Positions 35,153 through 44,398 of a DNA stretch of 64,000 nt are shown here, in pieces. A program made the position numbers and the translations under genes. Origin of the DNA: a bacterium (GTDB taxonomy: Bacteria; Hydrothermota; Tepidihabitantia; Tepidihabitantales; Tepidihabitantaceae). Position 1 is the first letter of the stretch; the number at the start of each line of letters is the position of its first letter. Location: the NCBI GenBank assembly GCA_035505375.1, contig DATJQV010000081.1, forward strand, positions 215,423-279,422. Direction: 5' to 3'. The notes under the pieces were generated by a model. That model was not told the DNA's origin and did not search any database. It saw nothing but the letters and a program-made list of their open reading frames with translations.

Positions 35153-35464
35153 TCGGGTCTCGCGTCTCACGCGCAGTTGGGCCTCACAAAGCACCCGCCA
35201 AAGCTCGTCGGGAAGTTCGGTTCGAAGCTCGCCGGAGAGCATCGCAGAATGCATACTCGAAAGCTTACTTCATGGCGTCTTCCATCGCTCAGCTCAAACC
35301 TCGTCACATCGCATCAAGCATTGCTCGTCTCAAAGCTCAGCGCATCGCTTGTTAGATTGCTTACTTCAAAGCTCCTTCGAAAGCTCGCGTCAAAGCTCCT
35401 CTGAAAGCTCAACTCAAAGCTCATTTCAAGGCTTGTTTCATGGCTTCTTCGAACGCTCCTTCGA
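35153..35464. repeat. Degenerate 12-nt tandem array 3 (about 26 units)
   Basis: The clearest array: units aagctccttcga, aagctcgcgtca, aagctcctctga, aagctcaactca, aagctcatttca. The consensus is aagctcnnntca, decaying toward the left end, where phase can be followed faintly to about 35030. The minus strand reads as S-F-x-x tetrads (SFEL, SFQR, SFDA, SFRR, SFEV). Stops interrupt all long frames. Confidence 0.85.
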
Positions 35465-35647
35465 GAGCTAGCCCGCAGGCGACCCCTATATGCGGACTTT
35501 CCGCAACACGATAGGGCTTAACCGACCGAGCGTGATGAAGTTATGCTCGGTCAGAGAGAGTCACTAAACCGTCAGTTCTTTTGGGCTTTGTGTGACCCAG
35601 AAATCCGCCCGCGCGGCAGGAAACCGGTACAATTCCAGGCACCTTCT
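35465..35647. other. Intergenic, nothing recognised
   Basis: Follows array 3. A loose inverted pair, accgaccgagcgtg and atgctcggtcagag, could form a hairpin. This is downstream of the minus-strand propeller gene. Confidence 0.35.
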
Positions 35648-37024
35648 TCACCTCGTCCGGTACTTCAGGACGTAGATGCCGCGCACGCGTGATGAGACGC
35701 GGCTGACCCCGATGTCATACGTGGCGCCCTTCTTGTCGAGACCAACTATCGCTCCGGTCCAATCCAAATCGAACAGTCCATCAGGACCCTTGTTCGTCCA
35801 GGGCCGCCTCCTCTCCCAAACAGGTCTTCCTTGAGGGTCGTACTTCACGAGAAAGGCGAAGAGGCTGTCGACAGCGGTGCCTTTCCCGGTTCTGTACTCG
35901 TCAAGGCCGTCCCCTGTGATGTAGATATTTCCTGAATCGTCAACACTCATGGGGCAGAAACCCGGATGATCCTCATCATATCCTTGTCCGTACCCAAGCT
36001 CGAAGTCGCCGTTCCCGTATTTGCTGAGCCAGAGCTGATTGCCCAGGGAGTCGTATTTCACCAGCGTGATCGTGTCCCTGCCGCTGGCGACATAGACACT
36101 CCCCTTGTGAAGCAAGAGGAACCCGTCACCTCCCTCATTGTTCTTGGAGTGCGGATACTCCCTTGTCCACATCACCTTGCCGGACGAATCCATCTTCATA
36201 GTACTGAATCTCTCAGGCCCGTCGTGTGTGTTGGCGTGCCCCGTAGTGTAGATGTTGGCGTTCTCGTCAACCTGGCTCCACTCTATGTCGTCCCACGTGC
36301 TGTCCCCTTCTCTGTAGGTTTTCTGCCAAAGCACTTGGCCTTGACTAGAAAGTCTTACTACCAGCAGGTGGGGAGGCCAGCCTTCGGGGCGGGACGCGAT
36401 GGTCATGGCAAGGTATGCTCCCCCGTCGTTGAGAATGTGGAACCTGCCGCCCCACGACAGGGACGTGGTCTTGCCGGGCGTGTAACTCATTACGTTCGCT
36501 AGCACGCCGTCCGGCCGGTACTTGATGATCCGCACAACCGTGCAGGACGCCGAGTCAGACTTATCACATACGTGGACGTTCTGGCTGTCATCGAGGACTA
36601 TCGATCCGACATAACTGTACTGATACTGAGGCGGCGGTTCACCATAGCTCTTAGCCCATTCCAAATCACCACTCGGCGTGTATTTCAGCGTGTGGAGCCA
36701 ACCATCGGAGGTATCGTCCGAGAAGCCGGTGACATAGATATTCCCGGACTTGTCTCTCGCCGCCCCGACCGCAGTGACACCATCGTACGTCCTCTCCCAG
36801 ACCAGATGGCCGAGTGAGTCAATCTTGAGCAGGAGCAGGTCGGGACGTTCTGGTTTCTTCTGCGACCATCCTGCGACGTAGACGTTGCCCGTATCGTCGA
36901 AAAAGGCGGCCAACGGTTGGGACTCTCCAAACTCGCTGGCCGGATATGTGAACAGCCACGCCGTGTCGGGTTGAGCGAGGGAAACGGCGATGAGTGCGAA
37001 CGCGAGCAGCAGGGATTTGAGCAA
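35648..37024 (-). CDS. Secreted SBBP-type beta-propeller protein
   Basis: 458 residues with signal peptide (MLKSLLLAFALIAVSLAQ). At least six repeats of the form DDTGNVYVAGWS / DKSGNIYVTGFS / DDSGNIYITGDG, each followed by ...LLKIDSLGHLVWERTY, the bacterial seven-blade repeat seen in surface and accessory secretion proteins. No C-terminal sorting domain is visible, unlike the related protein at 58114. The ligand is unknown. Confidence 0.8.
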   Translation of the reverse strand: MLKSLLLAFALIAVSLAQPDTAWLFTYPASEFGESQPLAAFFDDTGNVYVAGWSQKKPERPDLLLLKIDSLGHLVWERTYDGVTAVGAARDKSGNIYVTGFSDDTSDGWLHTLKYTPSGDLEWAKSYGEPPPQYQYSYVGSIVLDDSQNVHVCDKSDSASCTVVRIIKYRPDGVLANVMSYTPGKTTSLSWGGRFHILNDGGAYLAMTIASRPEGWPPHLLVVRLSSQGQVLWQKTYREGDSTWDDIEWSQVDENANIYTTGHANTHDGPERFSTMKMDSSGKVMWTREYPHSKNNEGGDGFLLLHKGSVYVASGRDTITLVKYDSLGNQLWLSKYGNGDFELGYGQGYDEDHPGFCPMSVDDSGNIYITGDGLDEYRTGKGTAVDSLFAFLVKYDPQGRPVWERRRPWTNKGPDGLFDLDWTGAIVGLDKKGATYDIGVSRVSSRVRGIYVLKYRTR

Positions 37025-37025
37025 G

Positions 37026-37526
37026 CTACTGGCCGGTTGCGCCCGTCTTGGGTCCCGGTGTGGCTGGGGCCTGAATCGGCACGCTCTGCGTTTGCTTCTT
37101 CACAGGCTGTATGGGCACAATCGGCGTGACCTTCGGAACAATCTTGCCTTCGGGCAGCCGGACAATCTGTCTTGCATCGCTGACCTTCTGGAGGGTAGCC
37201 TTGAGCGCTTCTCCAGCCGTACCCGTAGAGCCACCTGGGGACTTGGCGAGTGCGACCTGGAGCCCAGCGAGGTCCTGTTGAATGTTGAGCAGGGCATCGG
37301 TCATCTTATCGAGCTTTGCCTCGGCCCGCTGCTGGGCCTGCTCGGCCGCGATAGCCCGGCGTTCCTCCACCTTGCCGCTTTCCTGGACGAGCACGACCGA
37401 GCCGGCGCCGCCGATGATGATGAGTGCGGTGGTCACGAAACGCATCACCGCGTTGCGCTGGCCGAACAGTTTCACTACGCCCAGCAGGCCGGTTGCCGCC
37501 GGGACAGCAATTTTGAGTATTTCCAT
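37026..37526 (-). CDS. Hypothetical membrane-anchored coiled-coil protein
   Basis: 166 residues. A hydrophobic N-terminus with two segments (about 7-20 and 31-48), a coiled-coil (QESGKVEERRAIAAEQAQQRAEAKLDKM) and a Pro/Thr/Gln-rich C-terminus (VPIQPVKKQTQSVPIQ). It ends 1 nt from the start of the propeller gene, so the two are probably co-transcribed. No family is recognised. Confidence 0.65.
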   Translation of the reverse strand: MEILKIAVPAATGLLGVVKLFGQRNAVMRFVTTALIIIGGAGSVVLVQESGKVEERRAIAAEQAQQRAEAKLDKMTDALLNIQQDLAGLQVALAKSPGGSTGTAGEALKATLQKVSDARQIVRLPEGKIVPKVTPIVPIQPVKKQTQSVPIQAPATPGPKTGATGQ

Positions 37527-37702
37527 TATCGCTCCTTGTCTGCCATGGTCTTGAGGATATGCCTGGATTCAGCAACAGTCAAGCCGAGACACAGAAGACT
37601 CTCTTTGTGTCTTTGTGCCTTTGTGGTTAGCTCCTGTTTCGATTCTCGCAAGGACAGATGGAAGTTGCAGGAGTCGTTCGCGGCTGTTAGAATTCGTGTC
37701 TT

Positions 37703-38851
37703 ATGAAGTACCGCACTCTCGGCGCAAGCGGCATCAAAGTGCCGGCACTCGGTTTCGGCTGCATGCGCCTGCCCATGCTCCCCGGCCGGAAGAACTCGAA
37801 GCGCCGCTGCGGCGTTGACGCGGACGAAGCCGTGCGGATGATGCACTACGCCTTCGAGCACGGAGTGAACTACTTCGATTCGGCTTGGGGCTATCACATG
37901 GGCTGGAGCGAACCGGTGCTCGGCAAGGCGCTCGCCGGACTGCCGCGAGACAAGGTGATGGTCACAACCAAGATGCCCGTCTGGCTGGCAAAGAAACCCG
38001 CCGACTTCAGGCGGCTGCTCTCGACCCAGTTGCGCCGGCTCCGCACCGACTACCTCGACTTCTACTTCCTGCACGCGCTCAACGCCAAGTCATTCGAGCG
38101 CGTGCGCCAACTGGGCGTGTTCGACTTTCTGGAGTCAGCCATGCGCGAGGGCCGTGTCCGGCACACCGGGTTCTCGTTCCACGACGGCCCGGCCGCGTTC
38201 AAGCCGATAGTGGACGCCTACAACTGGACCACGTGCCAGATTCAATACAACTTCGTTGACACTCGCTACCAGGCCGGCACGGCAGGACTGCACTACGCTG
38301 CAAAGAAGGGGCTCGGTGTCATTATCATGGAGCCGCTGCGCGGTGGCGACCTTGCCGGGCGTGTTGCGCCGAGCATCAAGGCGCTCTGGGACTCCTCTCC
38401 AGTCAAACGCACGCCGGCCGAGTGGGCGCTGCGCTGGCTCTGGCGCCAGCCTGAAGTGTCGATGGTTCTATCCGGGATGAGCACGATGCAACAGGTGAAG
38501 GATAACGTCCGCTACGCGAGCCGCAGCCGCGTCGGGGCGATGTCGAAGGACGAACTCGCACTGGTGTCCCGGGTCCAGCGTGCCTACCGGAAGCTGCGGG
38601 GCATCCCTTGTACGGGTTGCGAGTACTGCATGCCTTGCCCGTCGGGCGTTGCCATACCGCGCAACTTCGCGCTCTACAACGACTGGACCATGTTCCCAGG
38701 CTCAGACCAGGTGAAGCTCGTCTACCGAACTTGGATGGATGCCGCGAACCGCGCTTCTGCCTGCAAGGAATGCGGCAAGTGCGTATCCAAGTGCCCGCAA
38801 CAACTGCCCATCCCGGAGCTGCTCAAGAAAGTCCACTCGGCGCTGTCGTAG
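37703..38851 (+). CDS. Aldo/keto reductase with C-terminal 4Fe-4S ferredoxin domain
   Basis: 382 residues. N-terminal MKYRTLGASGIKVPALGFGCMRLP, then a barrel with NYFDSAWGYHMG and LDFYFLHALN, the predicted NADPH-binding aldo/keto reductase fold. The C-terminus has CTGCEYCMPCPSGVAIP and CKECGKCVSKCPQQLPIP, two cluster-binding motifs. This fused type occurs in many anaerobes; the substrates are unknown. No operon partner. Confidence 0.9.
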   Translation: MKYRTLGASGIKVPALGFGCMRLPMLPGRKNSKRRCGVDADEAVRMMHYAFEHGVNYFDSAWGYHMGWSEPVLGKALAGLPRDKVMVTTKMPVWLAKKPADFRRLLSTQLRRLRTDYLDFYFLHALNAKSFERVRQLGVFDFLESAMREGRVRHTGFSFHDGPAAFKPIVDAYNWTTCQIQYNFVDTRYQAGTAGLHYAAKKGLGVIIMEPLRGGDLAGRVAPSIKALWDSSPVKRTPAEWALRWLWRQPEVSMVLSGMSTMQQVKDNVRYASRSRVGAMSKDELALVSRVQRAYRKLRGIPCTGCEYCMPCPSGVAIPRNFALYNDWTMFPGSDQVKLVYRTWMDAANRASACKECGKCVSKCPQQLPIPELLKKVHSALS

Positions 38852-39007
38852 CGATTGGCGATCGGCGAATAGCGACTTGGGATCGGTGTTCATCAGTGCT
38901 GGCCTGTGGCTAGTCTCCGGTCCGCTCCGATTCCGGACCATCTGTGCAATCTGCGTAATCTGCGGTTCATCTCCGGTCCGTTCCGAGCCTGGCCTCAGAG
39001 GCCTCGG
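38852..39007. repeat. Short-word repeats between convergent genes
   Basis: gcgattggcgatcggcgaat, then two near copies of the phrase catctccggtccgttccgag (the first as tagtctccggtccgctccga) flanking aatctgcgtaatctgcgg. Fills the spacer between the reductase and BatE. May provide termination. Confidence 0.55.
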
Positions 39008-39793
39008 CTAGCGGGCGAAGATCTGCTCGACTGAGTTCGATTCCACCCAGCCGCCGTCGCCACCCGGAATCTGGATGAGGACGTAGTCCGGTCGCCGCTC
39101 GCGTACCATCACCTCAAGCCCGTCGTGGACGACCGCAATCTCTTTGTAGTCCGGGCCCGGGCCGCTGCGCAAAGTCAGCTCAGGTTGAACTACGACCGCA
39201 TGCGCCGGGTTGGTGACCTCACCCCAGCTTATTGCGGAGATGAAGCAGTAGAGAAAGACGACGCCGAGCCCGATGGCAATCCAGCCGAACAGACGCTGGC
39301 CGCGAATCAGGAGCAAGGCCAGCGCGGCCAACGCCAGGAAGAAGAGAAGGCCAGCGAGCACCCGCGCCGACGCCGCGTCGGGTACGCACAGCAAGGCCGT
39401 GAACATCCTCATGAGCGGGTTGTCGATGGTGAGAGACTTGTCGGGACGGTACTGCCGCGCGAAAGCAAGGTTGTAGCCGATGTCCTTGTCATGCGGTTTG
39501 AGTACGTACGCCCGGTTGTAGTCAGCGATGGCCCGGCCGATTTCCCCGAGTTTGAAATGGGCGTCGCCTCGATTGTACAGCAGTTCCGCGCTGGTCATCC
39601 GCGCGGCCGCGCTGTCGTATAGCGTGACCGCCTGCTGGTAGTTGCCCACCTCGTAGGCCGCGTTCCCTCGGCTGAACAAGTCCGCCGGGGAGGCCGATGC
39701 CACTGCAAACTGCAAGCTGCAAGCTGCAAAGGTCAAGATGCCGAGCCACTTGACCACTAGACCACTGGACCACTGGACCACTTTCCTTCTCAC
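39008..39793 (-). CDS. batE: BatE-like TPR and SH3 protein
   Basis: 261 residues from GTG 39793, which overlaps the BatD stop (GTGA). A TPR pair (ADLFSRGNAAYEVGNYQQAV and YNRGDAHFKLGEIGRAIADYNRAY), two membrane helices near residues 145-190 and a C-terminal SH3-like domain (TLRSGPGPDYKEIAVVHDG). The signal-peptide region is encoded by word repeats: tggtccagtggtccagtgg gives WSSGLVVKW, and cagcttgcagcttgcag gives AACSLQFA. Last gene of the Bat operon. Confidence 0.8.
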   Translation of the reverse strand: MRRKVVQWSSGLVVKWLGILTFAACSLQFAVASASPADLFSRGNAAYEVGNYQQAVTLYDSAAARMTSAELLYNRGDAHFKLGEIGRAIADYNRAYVLKPHDKDIGYNLAFARQYRPDKSLTIDNPLMRMFTALLCVPDAASARVLAGLLFFLALAALALLLIRGQRLFGWIAIGLGVVFLYCFISAISWGEVTNPAHAVVVQPELTLRSGPGPDYKEIAVVHDGLEVMVRERRPDYVLIQIPGGDGGWVESNSVEQIFAR

Positions 39794-41586
39794 AGCCTCT
39801 CCAAAACCGTTCTCGCCTTTTCCAGCGTCTCCTGCGGCGTGCACCGCGTCATGCCGGGCGAGAACCGGGCCGCGTCGCACGAGGCGATCAGGTCGAGCAG
39901 GCTCGAAACCGTGTCCGCGTTGATGTTGCGACTGGACAGCTCTGCCTGAATCTGGTCACCGGTCATGCCGGATGTTTCGAGGTTGAACCGGTCGCCGACG
40001 TAGCGCACCACTGCCCGGTTCAGCGCAGCGTGGAACTCCCGCTCGTTCCCCTGTGCGAGGAGCCTGGTCGCCTCGGCCAAGCCCTTCTTCACCAGCCGGC
40101 TGGAGCGACTGCGCCGCGCGTAGCCGCGGTCCTGTTCGAGACGACGGCGATGCCGGCCCATCATGACGCCGACGCCGAACACGACAATACCGGCCGGGTA
40201 GAAGAACCACCCGAGATTGGCCAATGGCGAATGGCGATTGGCGATTGGCGAGACCGGACCGAGACCGGGCTTGATGTGCAGGATATCGGTGCCCAGTGTC
40301 TTGACGCCGGTCTCGGTTTCCGCGAGCGGCGTCTTGCCGGTGGCGCCGGTCGCCACGAACTCAAGGCGCGGCGTCGTCTGGGTGTAGTAGCTGCCGGTCT
40401 TCGGGTTGAAGAAGCCCATCTCAATCTCGGGAATCACAAACTTGCCGTCCGCGGTCGGAATCAGCGGGTAGTTGAAGATACGTTCGCCGGCAATCCGTCC
40501 GTCCTGTGTGCTCGTGTTCTGCTTCGTCTCCGGACTCAGCACCTTGACGCCGGGAATGGCTGCGAGTTGCGGCTCGCCCACCAGCCCGATGTTGCCGGTG
40601 CCGGTAACCTTGACGGCCAGTGTGATGGGCTCGCCGCCGACCGAACTGTCACCGCTCAAAGAGGCGGCGACCTTGAAGTCACCTACCCCGCCGCTGAAAC
40701 CCTGCGGCTTGCCCGCCTCGGGTAGCGGCTTGACGTTTATCGTAATCGGGTCGGACGACGCCTCGAACGGCTCGGCCGACTGGAAGATGAACCCGCCGAC
40801 GACTACCTGGCCGCTGACCGTCATCTTGTCGACCTTCACCTCGCCGGACTGCGTGGGGAAAAGCGCGACCTGCTTCAGCGTCGCGGCGTTGTAGCGCTGA
40901 CCGTTGTAGGTCGCGGTACGCCAGTTGAGTTCCTTGGCGTCAAAGAGCGGCTCGGTCCAAGTGCCGGTGAAACCGGGCATCGCCTTGACACCGAGGTCAC
41001 CGATCTGGGCCTGCGTGTAGAGGACAAAGGTGACCGTCACCTGCTCGCCCTGATAGACCGTGGTCCGGTCAGTGGATGCCGTCAGGTGGACGCCGCCACG
41101 GCCCGAACTGCTGGGTTCGGGGCTGCCGGGAAAACCGAAGGGCGATTGCTGTTGCTGCTGCTGGCCTGGGGGCGGGGCCTGACTCTCTTTTGTGACCGTT
41201 ATTGAGATGGGCTGCGTCTGGTAGGTCGTTCCTTTGAGGGAAAGTTTGAAAGGCGGGATGGTGAGGCTGCCGACCCGCTTCGGGGACAAAAAGTAGATGA
41301 AGCTGATGCTGTTCTGCTGGCTCATTCGTCCGTTCACGAACGAGATGTTGGTGGACTGGGACGACGTGCTGCCGAGTTGGTCGAAGTCATCAAGCGCAGG
41401 GACCTCCGGACGCGGTGCGCCGATGTTCGTGCCCTCAACCGTTACCGTAAGCTGGAACTGCTCGCCCAGGCCGACCGTGGTCCGGTCAGCTTCAGCGGAG
41501 AAGTTAAGTTCTGCGGCAACTGTCGCCGACAATAGGACCGATAGGACCAATAGGACGGATCCGACCGAGAACCAGCGACTCACCAA
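39790..41586 (-). CDS. batD: BatD-like protein
   Basis: 598 residues with signal peptide (VLLVLSVLLSATVAA), repeated beta-rich modules (DRTTVGLGEQFQLTVTVEG, DRTTVYQGEQVTVTFVLY), a membrane helix near residue 462 and a cytoplasmic helical tail. This is the BatD layout. The segment just before the helix (GPVSPIANRHSPLANLGW, DNA 40218-40262) is built of gcgattggcga words. Overlaps the TPR gene upstream by 7 nt. Confidence 0.85.
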   Translation of the reverse strand: MVSRWFSVGSVLLVLSVLLSATVAAELNFSAEADRTTVGLGEQFQLTVTVEGTNIGAPRPEVPALDDFDQLGSTSSQSTNISFVNGRMSQQNSISFIYFLSPKRVGSLTIPPFKLSLKGTTYQTQPISITVTKESQAPPPGQQQQQQSPFGFPGSPEPSSSGRGGVHLTASTDRTTVYQGEQVTVTFVLYTQAQIGDLGVKAMPGFTGTWTEPLFDAKELNWRTATYNGQRYNAATLKQVALFPTQSGEVKVDKMTVSGQVVVGGFIFQSAEPFEASSDPITINVKPLPEAGKPQGFSGGVGDFKVAASLSGDSSVGGEPITLAVKVTGTGNIGLVGEPQLAAIPGVKVLSPETKQNTSTQDGRIAGERIFNYPLIPTADGKFVIPEIEMGFFNPKTGSYYTQTTPRLEFVATGATGKTPLAETETGVKTLGTDILHIKPGLGPVSPIANRHSPLANLGWFFYPAGIVVFGVGVMMGRHRRRLEQDRGYARRSRSSRLVKKGLAEATRLLAQGNEREFHAALNRAVVRYVGDRFNLETSGMTGDQIQAELSSRNINADTVSSLLDLIASCDAARFSPGMTRCTPQETLEKARTVLERL

Positions 41587-42266
41587 TCCTGCTCCACCTG
41601 CTTCTTGCCGCCGGCCTGGTGCTGCTTCTTCTGCTGGTCCTTTTCCTTGTTCTCGACTGCCTGGACGATGCGTTCGGCCTGATTCCGGTCCATGCCTTGC
41701 TTCGGCTGCTGTTGTTGCTGGTTCTGCTGTTGTTGCTGTTGCTGTTGTTGGTTCTGCTGTTGCTGCTGATTCTGCTGCTTCTGTTGGGAGCTATCCGGCT
41801 TGTTCTGCTGTTCCTGCTTCTTCTTCAGGCAGAACTCGAGGTTCTGTTTTGCCTGCCTGTCGTTCGGGTTGATGGCAAGGGCGCCGGCGTACGCCTTGAT
41901 TGCCGGGTCGAGCTGACCTGCTTTGAATGCCACGTTGCCGGTATTATACATCGCATTTGCCCGGCGTTCAGGTTTCTTGTCGATCATCACCAGCTCAAGC
42001 TCGCGTGCAGCATCCTGATAACGGCCGAGCCGGAAGAGGGCGTTGCCCAGGTTGAAGTGAATGGCGGTCGCGTCCGGCACCAGCACCTCGGCCATCTGAT
42101 AATGAGAAAGCGCCTCGTCGTATTTGCCGCGGTTGTACAGACCGTTTCCCTGCCGCATGAGGCCACCGACATCAGCCGCGTGCGCGGCAAGGACAAAGGA
42201 CAAAGTACAAAGGACTAAGAACCGAAGCCTATGCTGCTTCTTCATCTTGCATCTTGCCTTTTGCAT
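41580..42266 (-). CDS. batC: BatC-like TPR protein with Gln-rich tail
   Basis: 228 residues (ATG 42242 is also possible). Signal peptide, then TPR units (MRQGNGLYNRGKYDEALSHY, HFNLGNALFRLGRYQDAA, MYNTGNVAFKAGQLDPAIKAY), then a low-complexity tail of about 50 residues that is mostly Gln with Asn and Lys, ending in a charged helix. Its first codons are the word repeat gcaagatgcaagatgaag, which also encodes the end of the preceding gene in another frame. Confidence 0.8.
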   Translation of the reverse strand: MQKARCKMKKQHRLRFLVLCTLSFVLAAHAADVGGLMRQGNGLYNRGKYDEALSHYQMAEVLVPDATAIHFNLGNALFRLGRYQDAARELELVMIDKKPERRANAMYNTGNVAFKAGQLDPAIKAYAGALAINPNDRQAKQNLEFCLKKKQEQQNKPDSSQQKQQNQQQQQNQQQQQQQQQNQQQQQPKQGMDRNQAERIVQAVENKEKDQQKKQHQAGGKKQVEQDW

Positions 42267-43311
42267 CTTGCACCTTGCCCTTTGCGCGTAGCCATTTGAC
42301 CTGCGCCCACGCTCCTCTACGGTTACTCAGCCCGAGCCCCGCGATGAAGAGGACGAACGCCACCATGAGGAACAACTGGTAACGCTCAACGTAGTCGGTG
42401 AACTGGCCGCCGCCGATATCTTTCTTACGCATCTGGTCGAGTTCGGCAAGGAGTCGGTCGCTCGAGAACCCTTCAACCCGCAGGAACCGGCCGCCGGTCG
42501 CCTGCGCCATCACGATGAGCTCGCGCTCGTTCATCCGCGACATCACGACCTGCCCGTTCTTGTCCTTCTTGTACGCGGTGAGATTGCCCTGCGCATCGTA
42601 GTCGGGAATCGGCGAGCCCTCGGCGGTGGCGAAGGCAACGGGGAATATCCGCACATGCTGCTCGGCCGCCCTTTGGATTGCCTGTGCCGTGTTCTTGCCA
42701 AGGTCCTCGCCGTCGGTCACCAGCACCAGCGCCTTGTAGTTATTCTCTTTCGGGTTCAGGAGCGAGAGCGAAGCGTCGATCGCCTTGCCGAAATCGGTAC
42801 CGGGCACGGGCATCATGTCCGGGCCGATGATGTCGAGGAAGAGCTTGGCCGCATCCGCGTCCGTAGTCAGCGGGCACATGACGTAGGCGTCCCCGGCGAA
42901 TCCGACCACGCCGATGGCGTTGCCGGTCAGGCCATCGATAAAGGATTCGAGTTCGGTCTTAGCCCGGACCAGCCGTGAAGGCTTCACGTCCTGGGCCAGC
43001 ATGGACTGCGAACCGTCCAGAGCAATCACGACGTCAATGCCCATGCCCTGGTACATCTGCAGCTTCTCTCCCCACTTGGGTCGGGCCGCGGCCAGCAACA
43101 GGAACGCAAGCGCGGCGAGCAGGAGCAACTGTTTGAGCGTGGCCAGGCCCGGGGACAGGGACGGCGTCAGCCGGTCGACCAGTTCTGCGTCAATCGCCCG
43201 CGACAGGACCCGCCGCCGGTTCACCCCGCGGAAGATGAGCAATGAAATCCCCAGCGGGACCGCGAGCAGGAACCAGAGGTAGATGGGCTCGCCCCACTTA
43301 ATCACAGGCAC
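42229..43311 (-). CDS. batB: BatB-like von Willebrand A membrane protein
   Basis: 360 residues. Two N-terminal helices, a VWA domain with MIDAS motif ALDGSQSMLAQDVKPSR and a CPLTTDADAA segment, and a C-terminal helix near residue 315-330. The final residues (AKGKVQDAKGKMQDEEAA) come from word-repeat DNA. The domain order is that of BatB in aerotolerance operons. Confidence 0.88.
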   Translation of the reverse strand: MPVIKWGEPIYLWFLLAVPLGISLLIFRGVNRRRVLSRAIDAELVDRLTPSLSPGLATLKQLLLLAALAFLLLAAARPKWGEKLQMYQGMGIDVVIALDGSQSMLAQDVKPSRLVRAKTELESFIDGLTGNAIGVVGFAGDAYVMCPLTTDADAAKLFLDIIGPDMMPVPGTDFGKAIDASLSLLNPKENNYKALVLVTDGEDLGKNTAQAIQRAAEQHVRIFPVAFATAEGSPIPDYDAQGNLTAYKKDKNGQVVMSRMNERELIVMAQATGGRFLRVEGFSSDRLLAELDQMRKKDIGGGQFTDYVERYQLFLMVAFVLFIAGLGLSNRRGAWAQVKWLRAKGKVQDAKGKMQDEEAA

Positions 43312-43322
43312 CCCCGGATAAT

Positions 43323-43410
43323 GCAGAAGTCAGAATGCAGAAACCAGAAGTCAGAAAGTCCGGAGCCCGAATTCTGCATTCTGGTCTCTGACTTCTGAAT
43401 TCTGATTTCT
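43323..43410. repeat. Short-word palindrome between batA and batB
   Basis: cagaagtcagaatgcag and ccagaagtcagaaag on the left are answered by attctgcattctgg and ctgacttctgaattctg on the right, forming a long imperfect stem around a ccggagcccg loop. Confidence 0.7.
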
Positions 43411-43420
43411 CCGGTTCCGC

Positions 43421-44398
43421 TCATGGCAGCCTCCGGAATACGGTCATCGCCAGCGCGGCTCCTGCACCAAGGGCAAGGACGGAGAGCAGCAGCCAGAGGC
43501 CCGCGAGTTCATTGTACACGGTGTACTGCTTGACCTTGAATGTGGTCGGCTCCATCCGGTCGATCGCGTCGTATATCTGCCCGAGCGCCTGGGCATCCGA
43601 GGCAAGGAAGCTCTTGCCTCCGGTCATGTCAGCTATCTGCTGTAGGGTCTGAGTATCAAGGTCAATCTGCACCTGCACGTAGCGGCGGCCAAACATCGGG
43701 TCATTCACCGGGTATGGCACGAGCCCCTTGCTGCCGACGCCGATGGTGTAGACCTTGATACCAAAACTGGCCGCGGTTTGGGCCGCGGTAATCGGGTCGA
43801 TGTCGCCCGTGTTGTTGACGCCGTCGGTCAGCAGGATAATCACGCGGTCCTTGGCCTTCGAGTCCTTGAGCCGCGCCACGGCGCTGGCAAGCCCGAGACC
43901 GATGGCTGTGCCGTCTTCGAGCATCCCGAAGTCAACGCGGTCAATAAGGTTCTCGACTATCTGGTGGTCGTTGGTCAACGGGCACTGGGTCAGGCTGGTC
44001 GCGGAGAAGATGACAAGGCCGATGCGGTCGCCATTGCGCTTCTCGATGAACTCCTTCGCGCGCTGCTTGGCCACGGCCAGACGATTCTGGGGCGAAAAGT
44101 CCTCGGCCTGCATCGAGCCCGAGATGTCGAGGCAAAGCATGATATCGATGCCACGCGTTTCGACCTCCTGGAACTGGCGGCCACGCTGCGGCCGAGCCAG
44201 AGCGATTGTCATAGTTACCAGCGCAAGCGAGTAGAACGTGTGGACGATGATTCGCCCGTAACTGCCGCGCGGCGTTGAGCTGCGCAGGAATCCGATGTCG
44301 CTGAACACCACTGCGGCGCGGCGCTTGATCAGTTGCCACCAAACGTAGGCCGGCACCAGCAGCAGGAGCAGGAAGAACCAGGGATGGGCGAATCTCAT
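43421..44398 (-). CDS. batA: BatA-like von Willebrand A membrane protein
   Basis: 325 residues: N-terminal helices at about 8-22 and 55-70, MIDAS CLDISGSMQAEDFSPQNR, FSATSLTQCPLTNDHQ, LLTDGVNNTGDIDP, and a C-terminal helix. It starts 4 nt inside the end of the preceding gene (44395-44398 overlap), so translation is coupled. Confidence 0.88.
   Translation of the reverse strand: MRFAHPWFFLLLLLVPAYVWWQLIKRRAAVVFSDIGFLRSSTPRGSYGRIIVHTFYSLALVTMTIALARPQRGRQFQEVETRGIDIMLCLDISGSMQAEDFSPQNRLAVAKQRAKEFIEKRNGDRIGLVIFSATSLTQCPLTNDHQIVENLIDRVDFGMLEDGTAIGLGLASAVARLKDSKAKDRVIILLTDGVNNTGDIDPITAAQTAASFGIKVYTIGVGSKGLVPYPVNDPMFGRRYVQVQIDLDTQTLQQIADMTGGKSFLASDAQALGQIYDAIDRMEPTTFKVKQYTVYNELAGLWLLLSVLALGAGAALAMTVFRRLP

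Noticed and set aside
35153-35464. CRISPR array
   Set aside because: Unit length is 12 nt with no spacers of constant size and no cas genes.
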